Below are positions 1-11,244 of a stretch of DNA of 64,000 bases, one piece after another. The notes beneath the pieces are model-generated. The model saw nothing but the letters and a program-made list of their open reading frames with translations, did no database searches and was not told the DNA's origin. The stretch comes from Pandoraea sp. ASV26 (GTDB lineage: Bacteria; Pseudomonadota; Gammaproteobacteria; Burkholderiales; Burkholderiaceae), in the NCBI RefSeq assembly GCF_016428915.1, contig NZ_JAELTP010000015.1, positions 1 to 64,000 of the forward strand, read 5' to 3'. The first letter of the stretch is position 1. Each line of letters starts with the position of its first letter. The translations under genes were made by a program, and so were the position numbers.

Positions 1-722
1 GCCGACAGACGCGCGTTGGCCAGATCGGCCGCACTCGCCTCGGCGCTGGCGTTGCCGGCCTCGACCGAACGGCGCACGCTGCCCCAGATGTCCGGCTCCC
101 AGCTCGCCGTGCCCGAGAGGCTATAACTGTTCGAAATGCCGCCTGCGCCCGAGCCGCTCACTGCCGTGCTGCTCACACGCGAACTGGCGCGCGTGAGGCC
201 GGCATCGGCGCCGATCGTCGGGAAGAACGCCGAACGGGCTTGCGAGGCCACGGCAAGCGCCTGCCGATAGTTGGCCTCGGCCACCTTGATGTTCTGGTTG
301 TTGACGTCGACCTGCGCCATCAACTCGGAGAGCACCGGGTCCTGATAGATCGCCCACCACTCGCCCTTGGACACGGCGTCGCTCGGCTCGGCGAGCTTCC
401 AGTCGCCGGTTTCCTTGAACGCGGCCGGCGTATCCACGTCGGGACGCACATAATCCGGTCCCACCGCGCACCCCGCGAGCCACAACACCGCGCTCGCCGC
501 AACGAACGTCGCCGTGCGGCGCAGGCGGGGCGACGACGCCGCTCCCCGTTCTTGCCGCACGGCCGCGGCGGCTCCCGCATGAGAACGAACGATAGGGACT
601 TGACGATTCACGGGTCGGAACATGGCAGACATCGGCCCATCGGCCGGGACAGAAGTTTCGGAAGACGCACCGGGATGCACGCGCGCAAGCGCACGGCGCA
701 GGCGATGAACGGCATCAGCCAT
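1..722 (-). CDS. RND efflux outer-membrane lipoprotein (NodT/OprM family), 3' end missing
   Basis: This encodes the outer-membrane channel of a tripartite RND pump and is cut by the window edge, so only about 240 N-terminal residues are visible. A signal sequence ends in a lipobox (LWLAGC) followed by the AVGPDYVRP segment typical of NodT/OprM lipoproteins, and WEPDIWG further on is a family motif. I chose the ATG at 722 because GGAGG lies 6 nt upstream and the codon overlaps the mdtC stop (ATGGCTGA), which suggests translational coupling. That start leaves an unusually long stretch of about 85 residues before the lipobox Cys. In-frame ATGs at 632 and 623 give a more normal signal peptide but lack a Shine-Dalgarno sequence. 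It is the last gene of the mdtABC-type operon. Confidence 0.88.
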   Translation of the reverse strand, partial: MADAVHRLRRALARVHPGASSETSVPADGPMSAMFRPVNRQVPIVRSHAGAAAAVRQERGAASSPRLRRTATFVAASAVLWLAGCAVGPDYVRPDVDTPAAFKETGDWKLAEPSDAVSKGEWWAIYQDPVLSELMAQVDVNNQNIKVAEANYRQALAVASQARSAFFPTIGADAGLTRASSRVSSTAVSGSGAGGISNSYSLSGTASWEPDIWGSVRRSVEAGNASAEASAADLANARLS

Positions 723-3700
723 GCCCCACCTCCCCGGCGTCGCTGCGGCCGGTGCTGCCGGTGCGCCCGCGTGAGCGCCACCGCGCCCAGCGCAGGCGTG
801 CGCGGTCGAGATACAGATACACCACCGGCGTCGTGTAGAGCGTGAGCACCTGACTCACGAGCAGGCCGCCCACGATGGAGATGCCCAGCGGCTGGCGCAA
901 CTCCGCGCCGTCGCCCGTGCCCAGCGCAAGCGGAATCGCACCGAGCATGGCGGCCATCGTGGTCATCATGATCGGGCGGAAACGCAGCACGCACGCATGG
1001 TAAATGGCCTCACGCGGGGCCATATTCTGGCGCCGCTGCGCATCGAGCGCGAAGTCGATCATCATGATCGCGTTCTTCTTCACGATACCGATCAGCAGAA
1101 TCACCCCAATGAGCGCGATGATGCTGAACTCGGTATTGAACAGCAGCAATGCCAGCAACGCGCCCACGCCCGCCGACGGCAGCGTCGACAGAATGGTGAG
1201 CGGATGGATGTAGCTCTCGTAGAGCACGCCCAGCACGATGTACACCGTGAGCAGCGCCGTCAGAATCAGGAGCGGCTGCGACGACAGGGCCGACTGGAAA
1301 GCCTGCGCCGTGCCCTGAAAGCTGCCTTGTACCGACGTGGGCATGCCCAGGCGGCCAACGGCATCGTTGATCGACGCTTGCGCCTCGGAGAGCGACACGC
1401 CCGGCGGCAGGTTGAACGAAATCGTGCTCGCCGCGAACTGCCCCTGGTGCGAGACCCCAAGTGCCGTGTTCGTCGGACGGTAACGTGCAAATGACGAGAG
1501 CGGCACTTGCGCGCCTGCCGACGTCACCACATAGATGTCCTTGAGCGACTCGGGGCTTTGCCACCATTGCGGCGCCACTTCCATCACGACCTTGTACTGA
1601 TTGAGCGGGTTGTAGATGGTCGAGACCTGGCGCTGACCGAAGGCGTCGTTGAGCACGTTGTCGATCTGGCTCATCGTGAGCCCCAGTCGCGACGCCTGAT
1701 CGCGGTCGACGTCGAGCGTCGTCTGCAACCCCTTGTCCTGCTGGTCGGTGTTCACGTCGACGAGATTCGGCAGACGCGAAATCGCGTTGCGCACCTTCGG
1801 CTCCCACTCGCGCAACTGCTGAAGGTCATCGGCCTGCAACGTGTACTGATACTGCGCGTTGCTCGAACGTCCGCCCACGCGAATGTCCTGCACCGATTGC
1901 AGATAGAGCATCGCGCCCGGTTCCTTGGCCAGCTTGCCGCGCAAACGCGCAATGACCTGATCGGCCGAGAGCTTGCGCTCGCCCAGCGGCTTGAGCGTGA
2001 CGTACATCGAGCCCCCGTTGCGGTTCGAGCCACCGGTAAAGCCCGTGACGGTCGAGACATCCGGGTCGGCCTGCACGATCTTGATGAAGTCGGCCAGCTT
2101 CTTCTCCATGGCCTGGAACGAGATCGCCTGATCGGCCTGAATGAAGCCGATCATCCGCCCTGTGTCCTGCTGCGGGAAGAAGCCTTTCGGCACCACGGTG
2201 TAGAGCCACACGTTCAGGCAGATCGTTGCGAACAGAATCAGCAACATCAGCGGTCCGTGACGCAGTGCCCACGACAACGAGCGTTCGTACTCGCGCAGCA
2301 TGGCGTCGAACCCGCGCTCGGTCCATGCGCCCATGCGGGTCCAGATGGACGGACGCGGCGGCGGCTGCGGGGCGAGTGGCGCGGTGCCGGCCGGCACACC
2401 CGGAGCGGGCTTGCCCTTGAGCAGACGCGCGCACATCATCGGCGTGGTCGTGAGCGACACCACCAGCGACACCATGATGGCCGCCGAGAGCGTGACAGCG
2501 AATTCACGGAACAGTCGCCCGACAACGCCGCCCATCAGCAGCAACGGAATGAATACCGCGACCAGCGAAATACTCATCGAGAGTACGGTGAAGCCCACTT
2601 CGCGCGTGCCCTTGAGCGCCGCCGCAAACGGACTCAGCCCTTCCTCGATGTGACGCGAGATGTTCTCCAGCACCACGATGGCGTCGTCCACCACGAAGCC
2701 TGTCGCGATGGTGAGCGCCATGAGCGACAGGTTGTCGAGACTGAACCCGCACAGGTACATCACCCCGAACGTGCCGATCAGCGAGACGGGGACGGCCACA
2801 CTCGGAATCAATGTCGCACGCCAGTTCCGCAGGAAGATGAAGACCACCATGATGACGAGCGCGATCGAGATCAGCAGCGTGCGCTCGACTTCCCTGAGCG
2901 ACGCGCGGATCGTCGGCGTGCGGTCCATCACCACATCGAGGTTGATGGCGGCCGGGATCGAAGCCCGCAGATTCGGCAGGATCTTGTTGATCCCGTCGAC
3001 CGTCTCGATGATGTTCGCGCCCGGCTGCGTCGTGATGACGAGCAGCACCGACGGCTTGCCATTGGCCGAGCCCGCATTGCGCAAGTCCTGCACCGAGTCG
3101 ACCACGTCGGCGATATCGGCCAGACGCACCGGCCGCCCGTCCTGATAAGCGACGATGACCGGCAGGTATTCCTTCGCCGTCTTCGCCTGATCGTTGGCGA
3201 GAATCTGCCAGCGCTGGTCGCCGTCTTCAAGCGCTCCCTTCGGTCGGTTCGCGTTGACCGACTGAATCGCGGTACGCACCGTTTCGAGCGGGATCTGGTA
3301 CTTGTTGAGCGCCGTGGGGTTGAGCTCGACGCGCACCGCCGGCAGCGAACTGCCGCCAACGGTCACGTCGCCCACGCCTTCGAGCTGCGAGATCTTCTGC
3401 GCGAGGATGGTCGACGCGGCGTCGTACATCTGCCCGCGCGTCATGCTCTCGGACGTGAGCGCAATGATCATCACCGGCGCGCTCGCCGGATTCACCTTGC
3501 GATAGGTCGGATTGCTCGGCAGCCCCGACGGCAGCAGACTGCGCGCCGCATTGATGGCCGCCTGCACGTCGCGCGCCGCGCCGTTGATGTCGCGCGAAAG
3601 GTCGAACTGGAGCGTGACGCGGGTCGAGCCCAGCGAACTGCTCGACGTCATTTCCGTCACGCCCGCAATGCGCCCGAGCGCACGCTCCAGCGGCGTGGCC

Positions 3701-3888
3701 ACGCTGGCAGCCATCGTCTCGGGACTGGCGCCCGGCAGCGATGCGGACACGGAGATCGTCGGGAAGTCGACCTGCGGCAGCGGCGAGACGGGCAGCAGCC
3801 CGAACGCGACGATGCCTGCGAGCGTGACCCCGATGGTGAGCAGGACGGTCGCGACCGAGCGCCTGATGAAGACGGCCGACAGGTTCAT
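715..3888 (-). CDS. mdtC: RND multidrug efflux permease, MdtC type
   Basis: This is an inner-membrane proton/drug antiporter of 1057 residues, full length for the HAE1 RND family. The N-terminus ([20 protein letters not shown]) and the [20 protein letters not shown]-like stretch closely resemble E. coli MdtC as I remember it. The TM4 proton-relay pair is present as [10 protein letters not shown] near residue 400. Its start overlaps the mdtB stop by 4 bp (ATGA), and its stop overlaps the start of the outer-membrane channel gene. MdtB and MdtC are known to form a mixed trimer in E. coli, and the two adjacent, non-identical permeases here suggest the same. Natural substrates cannot be read from the sequence. 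Confidence 0.95.
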   Translation of the reverse strand: MNLSAVFIRRSVATVLLTIGVTLAGIVAFGLLPVSPLPQVDFPTISVSASLPGASPETMAASVATPLERALGRIAGVTEMTSSSSLGSTRVTLQFDLSRDINGAARDVQAAINAARSLLPSGLPSNPTYRKVNPASAPVMIIALTSESMTRGQMYDAASTILAQKISQLEGVGDVTVGGSSLPAVRVELNPTALNKYQIPLETVRTAIQSVNANRPKGALEDGDQRWQILANDQAKTAKEYLPVIVAYQDGRPVRLADIADVVDSVQDLRNAGSANGKPSVLLVITTQPGANIIETVDGINKILPNLRASIPAAINLDVVMDRTPTIRASLREVERTLLISIALVIMVVFIFLRNWRATLIPSVAVPVSLIGTFGVMYLCGFSLDNLSLMALTIATGFVVDDAIVVLENISRHIEEGLSPFAAALKGTREVGFTVLSMSISLVAVFIPLLLMGGVVGRLFREFAVTLSAAIMVSLVVSLTTTPMMCARLLKGKPAPGVPAGTAPLAPQPPPRPSIWTRMGAWTERGFDAMLREYERSLSWALRHGPLMLLILFATICLNVWLYTVVPKGFFPQQDTGRMIGFIQADQAISFQAMEKKLADFIKIVQADPDVSTVTGFTGGSNRNGGSMYVTLKPLGERKLSADQVIARLRGKLAKEPGAMLYLQSVQDIRVGGRSSNAQYQYTLQADDLQQLREWEPKVRNAISRLPNLVDVNTDQQDKGLQTTLDVDRDQASRLGLTMSQIDNVLNDAFGQRQVSTIYNPLNQYKVVMEVAPQWWQSPESLKDIYVVTSAGAQVPLSSFARYRPTNTALGVSHQGQFAASTISFNLPPGVSLSEAQASINDAVGRLGMPTSVQGSFQGTAQAFQSALSSQPLLILTALLTVYIVLGVLYESYIHPLTILSTLPSAGVGALLALLLFNTEFSIIALIGVILLIGIVKKNAIMMIDFALDAQRRQNMAPREAIYHACVLRFRPIMMTTMAAMLGAIPLALGTGDGAELRQPLGISIVGGLLVSQVLTLYTTPVVYLYLDRARLRWARWRSRGRTGSTGRSDAGEVGHG

Positions 3889-6800
3889 CGTGCCGGGCCG
3901 TCCGTCGTGACCGGGCCAGCGGCGCCGCCCGAGTTGCCGTGATCGCCATGATCCTCGTGCCCAGGGTCGTCCGGCGGCCCGAAGTGCCGCTCACGCCAGT
4001 TGCGCGCCCGCGCGGCCCAGCGGTCGAACCACAGGTAGATCACCGGCGTGGTGAAGAGCGTGAGCACCTGACTGACCATCAGCCCGCCCACCATCGTGAT
4101 GCCGAGCGGCTGGCGCAGCTCGGAGCCCACGCCAGAGCCCAGCATGAGCGGCAGTGCTCCCAGCACGGCGGCCATCGTCGTCATGAGAATCGGACGGAAA
4201 CGCAGCAGACACGCCTGATAGATCGCCTCGCGCGGTGCCATCCCGTGCTCGCGCTCCGCCTCGAGCGCGAAGTCGATCATCATGATGGCGTTCTTCTTCA
4301 CGATACCGATCAGCAAGATGATGCCGATGATCGCAATGATGCTGATGTCGTTGCCGGAGACCATGAGCGCGAGCAGCGCGCCCACCCCCGCCGACGGCAG
4401 CGTCGACAGAATCGTGATCGGATGGATGTAGCTCTCGTAGAGCACGCCCAGCACGATGTACATGGTCACGATCGCCGCGAGAATCAGCCACAACGTGTTG
4501 GAGAGCGACGCCTGGAAGGCTTGCGCGGCGCCCTGGAACGTTGTCTGCGTGCTCACGGGCAGGCCGATGGACGCCTCGGCCTGCGTGATCGCCTTCACGG
4601 CGTCGCCCAGCGAGGCCCCCTTGGCGAGGTTGAACGAGATCGTCGCGGCCGGGAACTGCGCCTGATGGTTGATCGCCAGCGGCGTGGGCTTTTCCACGAT
4701 CTTCGCGAACGACGTGAGCGGCACTTGCACGCCCGAGGTCGAGGCGACGTAAATGCCCTTGAGCGCATCGGGGCCGCGCTGGTAGTCATCCGCCACTTCG
4801 AGCACCACGCGGTATTGCGACGCCTGCGTGTAGATCGTCGAAATCAGCCGCTGACCGAAGGCGCTGTAAAGCGTCTGATCGACGGCCGACGGGGTCACGC
4901 CCAAACGACTCGCCGTGTCCCGGTCAATGTCCACATAGGCTTGCAGGCCGTTGACTTGCAGATCGCTCGTGACGTCGGCCAACAGCGGCTCGTGTTGCAG
5001 CTTCTCGACAAGCTTCGGCACCCAGATGCCGAGCGTATCCAGACTCGGGTCCTGCAAGGTGAACTGGTACTGCGTGCGGCTGATGCGGTCTTCAATCGTC
5101 AGATCCTGCACCGGCTGCATATAGAGCGTGATGCCGGGCACCTTCGCGATTTCGGGCTGAAGGCGGCGGATGACCTCCGAGGCATCGAGCCCGCGCACGC
5201 CCTTGTCCTTCAGGTTGATGAGCAGACGCCCGCTGTTGAGCGTGGCGTTCACCCCATCCACGCCGATGAACGAGGACACCGATTCGACGGCCGGGTCTTC
5301 GAGCACGGCAGCGACCAGCGCCTGCTGCCGCTCGCCCATGGCCGCGAACGAGATCGACTGCGGCGCTTCGGAAATGCCCTGGATCACCCCCGTGTCCTGC
5401 ACCGGGAAGAAGCCCTTCGGCACCCATATGTACAGCAGCACCGTGAGCACGAGCGTGCCGAGCGCAACGAACAGCGTCGCGGTCTGACGATCGAGCACCC
5501 ACGTGAGCCATTCGCCGTACTTCGCGATGATGCGATCGAAGATCTCGCCCGTCTTGCGGTAGAACTTGCCCTGCTTCTCCTCCGGTACATGACGCAGCAG
5601 CTTCGCGCACATCATGGGCGTGAGCGTGAGCGACACCACGGCCGAGATGAGAATCGACACCGCCAACGTGATCGCAAACTCCCGGAACAGACGGCCCACG
5701 ACATCGCCCATGAACAGCAGCGGAATGAGCACGGCGATCAGCGAGAAGGTCAGCGAAATGATGGTGAAGCCGATCTGCTCCGCGCCCTTGAGCGCCGCCT
5801 GCAACGGCTTTTCCCCCTGCTCCATGTAACGCGCGATGTTCTCGATCATCACGATGGCGTCGTCGACCACGAAGCCGGTCGCGATGGTGAGCGCCATGAG
5901 CGTCAGGTTATTGATCGAGAAACCCGCCAGATACATCACACCGAACGTGCCGACGAGCGAGAGCGGCACGGCCACGCTCGGGATGAGGGTCGCCGAGACG
6001 TTGCGCAGGAACAGGAAGATCACCATCACCACAAGGGCGACGGCGAGGATGAGTTCGAACTGCACGTCGGAGACCGAGGCGCGGATCGTCGTGGTGCGGT
6101 CGGTGAGCAGCTTGACATCGATGCTGCCCGGCAGCGAGGCCTGCAACTGCGGCAACAGCGCCTTGACCTTGTTGACCGTCTCGATCACGTTCGCGCCCGG
6201 CTGGCGCTGCACGTTGAGCACGATGGCCGGCGTGGTGTCGGCCCACGCGGCGAGCTTGGTGTTCTCCGCGCCGTCGATCACGTCGGCAATGTCGGACAGC
6301 CGGATCGGACCGCCGTTCTTGTAGGCAATCACGAGGTTGCGATACTCGTCGGCCGAGGCGAGCTGGTCGTTGGCGTCGATGGTCGAGGCCCGCAGCGGGC
6401 CGTCGAAACTGCCCTTCGCCTGATTGACGTTGGCCGCCGCGATGGACGTGCGAACGTCTTCGATATTGAGGCCATACGACGTGATCGCGCGCGGATTGAC
6501 CTGAATACGCACAGCCGGACGCTGGCCGCCCGAAATGCTCACCAGACCGATGCCGGGCAACTGCGAGATCTTTTGCGCGACGCGCGTGTCGACGAGATCC
6601 TCCAGTTTGGGCAGCGGCATGGTCTTCGACATGATCGCCAGCGTGAGGATCGGCGTGTCGGCCGGATTGACCTTGTTGTAGATCGGCGGCATCGGCAGAT
6701 CGCTCGGCAGCAGGTTGCTCGCGCTGTTGATCGCGGCCTGCACCTCCTGTTCGGCAACGTCGAGGCCCAGATCGAGCGAGAACTGCAACGTGATGACCGA

Positions 6801-7064
6801 CGCGCCGCCCGAACTGGTCGAGGACATCTGGTTCAGGCCCGGCATCTGGCCGAACTGGCGCTCGAGCGGGGCCGTGACCGACGAGGTCATCACGTCCGGA
6901 CTCGCCCCCGGATAGAGCGTGACCACCTGAATGGTCGGATAGTCGACTTCCGGCAGCGCCGAGAGCGGCAGCAGCCGATAGGCGACGAAACCGGCAAGCA
7001 GGATCGCCAGCATCAGCAACGATGTGGCGACCGGTCGGAGAATAAACGGGCGGGACGGATTCAT
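3885..7064 (-). CDS. mdtB: RND multidrug efflux permease, MdtB type
   Basis: This second RND permease (1059 residues) is the likely partner of MdtC in a heterotrimeric pump. It begins [18 protein letters not shown] and carries [20 protein letters not shown], typical of MdtB. The TM4 Asp-Asp pair sits in [10 protein letters not shown] near residue 400. The gene follows the membrane-fusion gene after 80 bp, with no obvious strong ribosome-binding site. It is joined to mdtC by an ATGA overlap, so all four genes are probably one transcript from upstream of position 8503. The C-terminus (after about residue 1030) is rich in His, Asp and Gly. Confidence 0.95.
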   Translation of the reverse strand: MNPSRPFILRPVATSLLMLAILLAGFVAYRLLPLSALPEVDYPTIQVVTLYPGASPDVMTSSVTAPLERQFGQMPGLNQMSSTSSGGASVITLQFSLDLGLDVAEQEVQAAINSASNLLPSDLPMPPIYNKVNPADTPILTLAIMSKTMPLPKLEDLVDTRVAQKISQLPGIGLVSISGGQRPAVRIQVNPRAITSYGLNIEDVRTSIAAANVNQAKGSFDGPLRASTIDANDQLASADEYRNLVIAYKNGGPIRLSDIADVIDGAENTKLAAWADTTPAIVLNVQRQPGANVIETVNKVKALLPQLQASLPGSIDVKLLTDRTTTIRASVSDVQFELILAVALVVMVIFLFLRNVSATLIPSVAVPLSLVGTFGVMYLAGFSINNLTLMALTIATGFVVDDAIVMIENIARYMEQGEKPLQAALKGAEQIGFTIISLTFSLIAVLIPLLFMGDVVGRLFREFAITLAVSILISAVVSLTLTPMMCAKLLRHVPEEKQGKFYRKTGEIFDRIIAKYGEWLTWVLDRQTATLFVALGTLVLTVLLYIWVPKGFFPVQDTGVIQGISEAPQSISFAAMGERQQALVAAVLEDPAVESVSSFIGVDGVNATLNSGRLLINLKDKGVRGLDASEVIRRLQPEIAKVPGITLYMQPVQDLTIEDRISRTQYQFTLQDPSLDTLGIWVPKLVEKLQHEPLLADVTSDLQVNGLQAYVDIDRDTASRLGVTPSAVDQTLYSAFGQRLISTIYTQASQYRVVLEVADDYQRGPDALKGIYVASTSGVQVPLTSFAKIVEKPTPLAINHQAQFPAATISFNLAKGASLGDAVKAITQAEASIGLPVSTQTTFQGAAQAFQASLSNTLWLILAAIVTMYIVLGVLYESYIHPITILSTLPSAGVGALLALMVSGNDISIIAIIGIILLIGIVKKNAIMMIDFALEAEREHGMAPREAIYQACLLRFRPILMTTMAAVLGALPLMLGSGVGSELRQPLGITMVGGLMVSQVLTLFTTPVIYLWFDRWAARARNWRERHFGPPDDPGHEDHGDHGNSGGAAGPVTTDGPAR

Positions 7065-7144
7065 TGGCTACGTCGAAGGGCGTCTCTGGGGGCGTGATCG
7101 GGCTTGAGCGCGCAGGGCGTCGCGTGACTTCACGCGACGGCGTT

Positions 7145-8503
7145 CTATTGCGCCGAACGGCGATGGCCGCCGCTGCCGTTGCGCCTCTCGCCCGGGGCAC
7201 GCGGTGCGACGGCCGCCGCACGGCTCTCGGGCGTGATCACTTCGACCTTGGCGCCGTCACGCAGCTTGTCCATACCGTCGATCACGAGTTTCTCGCCCGG
7301 CTCAACGCCCGACTCCACGGCCACATTGGTGCCGTCGGTCGGCCCGAGCTTGACGGTCTTGAGCTTGACGGTGTGATCCGGTTGCACGGCGTAGACGAAA
7401 CTGCCCTGCGTGCCGCGCTGCACGGCCGCGCTCGGCACGAGCGTGGCGCCCTTGAGCGTGTCGACGAGCATCTTCACGTTGACGAACTGGTTCGGAAACA
7501 GCAGGCCGTCGCCATTGGCGAACTCGGCCTTGAGCTTGACGGTCCCGGTCGTCGTGTCGATCTGGTTGTCGATGGACGCGAGCTTGCCGGAGGCCAGCTT
7601 GATCTTGCCGGCACGATCGAACGTCTCGACGAGCAGCGTCTCGCCGCCGCGCGAGCGCTTGACCACCTTCGGCAGGCTGTCTTCGGGAATGGTGTAGACG
7701 ACGGTAATCGGCGCGACCTCGTTGATGATCACGATACCGTTGGTGTCCGAGGCGTGAATGATATTGCCCGGATCGACCTGACGCAGCCCCGCGAGCCCGG
7801 AGACCGGTGCGGTCACGCTCGCATAGTTCAATTGCAGACGGGCGTTGGCGAGCTGGCCTTCGTCGGCCTTGACCGTGCCTTCGTACTGCTTGACGAGCGC
7901 GCGCTGGGTGTCGACGGTCTGACCGGCGATCGAGTCCTGCTTGAGCAGGGTCTCGTAACGGGCCAGGTCAAGCTGGGCGTTCTTGAGCAACGCCTGATCG
8001 TGGGCAAGCTGGCCCTCCATCTGCGTGACCTGCACCTGGAACGGCCGCGGATCGATTTCGGCAAGCAACTGGCCTTCCTTGACCATCTCGCCTTCCTTGA
8101 AGTGCACCTTCATGAGCTGGCCGTCGACCCGCGAATGCACGGTAACGCTGCGCGTCGGGGTCACGGTGCCCAGCCCGTTGAGGAAGACCGGCAAGTCGCC
8201 CGTCTTCACCTCGACCGCCGTGACCGGCGTGGGGGGGGCGCCGGCACCGGCCATCCCCGAGGGCGGGCCGCCACGGCGAGCGCCGGCCTGAGCCGGTCCT
8301 TGCGCATTTTGGGAATGCAGCCGGTAGTACACCCCGCCGGAGATGAGCACGACGATCAGCCCGATGACCCCGGGCACGAGCCAGCGGCGCGTGCGCGAAG
8401 GCGCCTGGACTGCCCCTGTATGATGTTGCGCCCCGGGGGTGGGGGACGTGGGCCGATCAGAACCGTTCGGTTGTTCCGAACCGTGGGGACCGTGCTCGGT
8501 CAT
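7145..8503 (-). CDS. mdtA: RND periplasmic adaptor (membrane-fusion protein), MdtA type
   Basis: This is the HlyD/AcrA-type adaptor that connects the RND permeases to the outer-membrane channel; it is 452 residues long. A cytoplasmic N-terminus rich in Pro, Gly and Ser precedes one membrane anchor (VPGVIGLIVVLISGGVYY, about residues 43-60). The barrel-sandwich motif follows (SRVDGQLMKVHFKEGEMVKEG), then a coiled-coil hairpin (about residues 150-220) and the beta-barrel and membrane-proximal domains. It is the first gene of the mdtABC-outer membrane protein operon. Codons near residues 88-91 contain a run of eight C on the coding strand (G at 8231-8238 on the plus strand), a potential slippage site. 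The start at 8503 is supported by domain layout only. Confidence 0.93.
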   Translation of the reverse strand: MTEHGPHGSEQPNGSDRPTSPTPGAQHHTGAVQAPSRTRRWLVPGVIGLIVVLISGGVYYRLHSQNAQGPAQAGARRGGPPSGMAGAGAPPTPVTAVEVKTGDLPVFLNGLGTVTPTRSVTVHSRVDGQLMKVHFKEGEMVKEGQLLAEIDPRPFQVQVTQMEGQLAHDQALLKNAQLDLARYETLLKQDSIAGQTVDTQRALVKQYEGTVKADEGQLANARLQLNYASVTAPVSGLAGLRQVDPGNIIHASDTNGIVIINEVAPITVVYTIPEDSLPKVVKRSRGGETLLVETFDRAGKIKLASGKLASIDNQIDTTTGTVKLKAEFANGDGLLFPNQFVNVKMLVDTLKGATLVPSAAVQRGTQGSFVYAVQPDHTVKLKTVKLGPTDGTNVAVESGVEPGEKLVIDGMDKLRDGAKVEVITPESRAAAVAPRAPGERRNGSGGHRRSAQ

Positions 8504-9041
8504 GACTTCCTCGTAACAGCGGAGTAGTTAGCGGATTCGTCCAATGCGGACGACGTACTTTTTATCTGATTGCTGCGGCGCGGCAATGCCGCCGGGCGCG
8601 GTCGGAATCACTTCAGACAGCGCCTTGCGCCGGTTTCGGCTGATCAGCATAGCAGACCGTCGTGAAAGCACGACGAGATGGGCGCTTACGACAGCTTTCC
8701 CTAAAGGTAAGCGAAGGGGGTGCTGCTGAAAGACCGGCTGCGCGACCGATGGTTCGCGTCGCACGCTTTGCGCCGTGTCCCGCGCCGACGTGCCGTGCTC
8801 TGCAATGCCTTGTCGCCGCGCGAGAGGTGCGATTGGGTGTGCCGAATGTGCCGTCACGAAACGATGAAAACGACGAAAACAACGAAAACGGCGGTGTGCT
8901 GAGTAGCGCGAAGCTTACGTGATGCCTGAGAAATTCGTGCGAAATCGAAGCTCGCTCTATTATTACGCATCGTTACAGGCGACCAAGACTGTAATGTCCG
9001 GAAACAAAACGCGTGCAAAGCCAAGCAGGGAGGCCACTATC
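8504..9041. other. Divergent intergenic region between mdtA and the OmpR-like regulator
   Basis: This 538-bp gap must contain the promoters of the pump operon (leftward) and of the two-component pair (rightward). I see no convincing gene. A short A-rich iterated tract of GAAAACRAC units lies at 8863-8891, and an inverted repeat is at 8973-8994. A TATTAT-like -10 candidate lies just upstream of that repeat (8959-8964). The shared region would let the regulator control the pump, as BaeR does for mdtABC in E. coli, but that is inference. Confidence 0.5.
8973..8994. promoter_or_regulatory. Inverted repeat TTACAG-N10-CTGTAA upstream of the response-regulator gene
   Basis: Perfect 6-bp arms (8973-8978 and 8989-8994) are separated by 10 bp and lie 48 bp before the regulator start codon. 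Position and symmetry fit an operator, perhaps for autoregulation. OmpR-family regulators usually prefer direct repeats, so another regulator is possible. Confidence 0.4.
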
Positions 9042-9788
9042 ATGACGACACTACCTGTCCGAACGAATATGAAGATTCTTGTTGTCGACGACGATCCCGA
9101 TCTGCGTGATCTGCTGCGCGAGTACCTGAGCCGCCACGGCTTCTCGGTCGCAGTGATGCACGATGGTGACGGGCTGGCCGCCCGCCTGGAGCGTGAGCGT
9201 CCCGCCCTGATCGTGCTCGACCTGATGATGCCCAAGGTCGACGGCCTCACGGCGCTGCGTGACCTGCGTGCACGTAACGACGACGTGCCGGTGATTCTGC
9301 TCACGGCGCGCAGCGACGAGATCGACCGCATCGTGGGACTGGAAATCGGCGCCGACGACTACCTCGGCAAACCGTTCAGCCCGCGCGAGCTGCTGGCCCG
9401 GATCAACGCCGTGCTGCGCCGTCGCAAGACGCCCGACGCCGCCGTGCCGGAACAGCGCGAGAACTATACGTTCGGCCCGTTCGTGCTCGACTTCCGCAGC
9501 CGCACGCTGACCCGCGATGCGCAGTTGCTCACGCTCTCGGACGGTGAATACGGCTTGCTGCGTCTGCTGGTGAACCACGCCATGCAGGTGCTCTCGCGTG
9601 AACGCATCATCGAATTGCTCTACGGCGCCGACAGCGACGTCAACGACCGCGGCATCGACGTGCAGATCTGGCGCTTGCGCCGCCTGCTCGACGAAGACGC
9701 GCAGAGCCCGCGCTTTATCCAGACCGTGCGCGGGCGCGGTTACATCTTCGTTCCCGACGGCCAACGCGCCGATATGGCCATCGGTTGA
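9042..9788 (+). CDS. OmpR/PhoB-family response regulator
   Basis: This is a 248-residue transcription factor with an N-terminal receiver domain and a C-terminal winged helix. The acidic pocket (VVDDDPD), the phospho-acceptor Asp60 (VLDLMMP) and the KPFSPREL lysine are intact. The winged-helix end reads QTVRGRGYIFVP. I chose ATG 9042 because GGGAGG lies 8 nt upstream; the frame is open further 5' but without a comparable site. A histidine-kinase gene follows 120 bp downstream and should be its partner. The gene diverges from the mdtABC-type pump operon, so pump control is a reasonable hypothesis. It is paralogous to the regulator at 30684-31520. Confidence 0.92.
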   Translation: MTTLPVRTNMKILVVDDDPDLRDLLREYLSRHGFSVAVMHDGDGLAARLERERPALIVLDLMMPKVDGLTALRDLRARNDDVPVILLTARSDEIDRIVGLEIGADDYLGKPFSPRELLARINAVLRRRKTPDAAVPEQRENYTFGPFVLDFRSRTLTRDAQLLTLSDGEYGLLRLLVNHAMQVLSRERIIELLYGADSDVNDRGIDVQIWRLRRLLDEDAQSPRFIQTVRGRGYIFVPDGQRADMAIG

Positions 9789-9908
9789 TGAACCGGTGGC
9801 AAACGCGGCTTTTGTCGTCGTCGTGCTCGAAGGTCTCCACTCCCGGTCTGAGAAGGACTCCGGCATGACGCCGATACTGTTTCCCCCGGCCAGCATGCGG
9901 AGCATCGT

Positions 9909-11183
9909 ATGAAGGGCCGCTTCGACACGCTGTTTGGCCGGCTCGCGCTGCTCATCATTGCCGCGCTGGTCATCAGCCATTTCTCGTATCTCACGATCCT
10001 GCGCAGCGATCACGACGACACGCGCGTGCAGAATGCTGCCGAGCAGATGGCCTTCATCATCAAGGCCGCCGCGCAGGTGCACGATGGCAACTCGACGCTC
10101 ACGCTGCCCGATCTCGTCCAGGTCGTGCCGGTCTCGTTCGCACATAGCGACGTCTTCGAGCCGACCAACAAGAACGCTCGCCTGGAGACGGAACTTGCCC
10201 GGCGTCTGCCCGCCGGCACCCAACTGCGCGTGGAGCGCACGCCCCCGCCGCGCATCTGGGCGCGCCTGCCGGGCCGCGACTACTGGATCGCCACGCCCGT
10301 GCTGTCCGTGCGCAACCCGCCGGGCACCGCCACGATTCTGCCGGGCCTGGCCGCCGTGCTCGGCATCACCGTCATCTTTGCGCTGTTTGCCGCCTGGCAG
10401 TTGCAGCGGCCAGTGCGGGACATGGCGGCGGCGGCCGAGCAACTCGCCACCCATCGCGTTCGCACGCAGGTCAAGGAGCGCGGCCCGCTGGAGTTGCGCC
10501 AACTGACCGAGCGCTTCAACCGCATGAGTCACGACATCGTGCAGACCGACCGCGAGCGCAATACGATGCTCGCCGGTATCGCTCACGATCTGAAGACGCC
10601 GCTCGCACGGTTGCGTCTGCGCGCCGAAATGATCGACGACGTGCAAATGAGTGAAGGCATCACGCGCGACGCCGAATCGATGACCCGGATCGTCGATCAG
10701 TTCCTGCTGTTCGCCCGTGGCATTGAGATGGACAGCGCGGCGTCGCCGGTGGAAGCCCGCATTCCCTCGCTGATCGCCCCGTTCCTCGACCAGGGCTACG
10801 CGATCGAACTCGATCTTCAGGCCGGGCCGGGCTTCCGGCTCAAGCAGACTTACCTCGAGCGCATCGTGAACAACCTGCTCGATAACGCCGTGACGTACGG
10901 ACGCGCGCCGCTCGCGATCCGCACGTCGCAGGACGCCAGCGGCTGGCGGCTCGTGATCGAAGACAGTGGTCCAGGCATTCCGAATGAAGATATCAACCGG
11001 ATCGTGCGGCCCTTCGTCCGACTCGACCCGGCGCGCGGCGGCAACGCCCATTGCGGGCTCGGCCTCGCCATCGTCGACAAGCTCACCCAGCAATTGGGCG
11101 GGCGCGTGTCGTTCAGCAACCGCCCCACGGGCGGCCTGCAAGTCACGCTGATGTTCCCCCCGGACGATCCGGGCGCGGAATAA
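9909..11183 (+). CDS. EnvZ-like sensor histidine kinase
   Basis: This inner-membrane sensor kinase has 424 residues. It has TM1 (about 10-30), a periplasmic domain of about 110 residues containing LPAGTQLRVE, TM2 (about 140-160), HAMP, a dimerisation/phosphotransfer helix with His226 (GIAHDLKTPLARLRLR), and an HATPase with N box (NNLLDNAVTYG) and G boxes (DSGPGIP, GLGLAIV). The layout matches EnvZ-type kinases. It follows its regulator gene and is closed by a strong intrinsic terminator at 11211-11244. The periplasmic domain shares the LPxGTQL motif with the kinase at 29350-30687, so the two systems probably arose by duplication. The sensed signal is unknown. Confidence 0.92.
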   Translation: MKGRFDTLFGRLALLIIAALVISHFSYLTILRSDHDDTRVQNAAEQMAFIIKAAAQVHDGNSTLTLPDLVQVVPVSFAHSDVFEPTNKNARLETELARRLPAGTQLRVERTPPPRIWARLPGRDYWIATPVLSVRNPPGTATILPGLAAVLGITVIFALFAAWQLQRPVRDMAAAAEQLATHRVRTQVKERGPLELRQLTERFNRMSHDIVQTDRERNTMLAGIAHDLKTPLARLRLRAEMIDDVQMSEGITRDAESMTRIVDQFLLFARGIEMDSAASPVEARIPSLIAPFLDQGYAIELDLQAGPGFRLKQTYLERIVNNLLDNAVTYGRAPLAIRTSQDASGWRLVIEDSGPGIPNEDINRIVRPFVRLDPARGGNAHCGLGLAIVDKLTQQLGGRVSFSNRPTGGLQVTLMFPPDDPGAE

Positions 11184-11210
11184 GGCGTCGGCCTTGCCGC
11201 CTGAAATGAA

Positions 11211-11244
11211 AAAACCCGCCGTCGGTGAACGAACGGCGGGTTTT
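11211..11244 (+). terminator. Intrinsic terminator after the histidine-kinase gene
   Basis: A 12-bp perfect stem (AAAACCCGCCGT / ACGGCGGGTTTT) with a 10-nt loop ends in four T residues, 27 bp after the kinase stop codon. The A-rich 5' side could also act weakly on leftward transcription from the H-NS gene. Confidence 0.9.

Noticed and set aside
1507-3942. Very long open frame on the plus strand opposite mdtC (and similar ones at 3939-7097, 52346-55183, 56965-60138)
   Set aside because: These are antisense shadows of strongly conserved genes in G+C-rich DNA. They are rich in Arg, His, Asp and Glu, lack domains and have no ribosome-binding sites.
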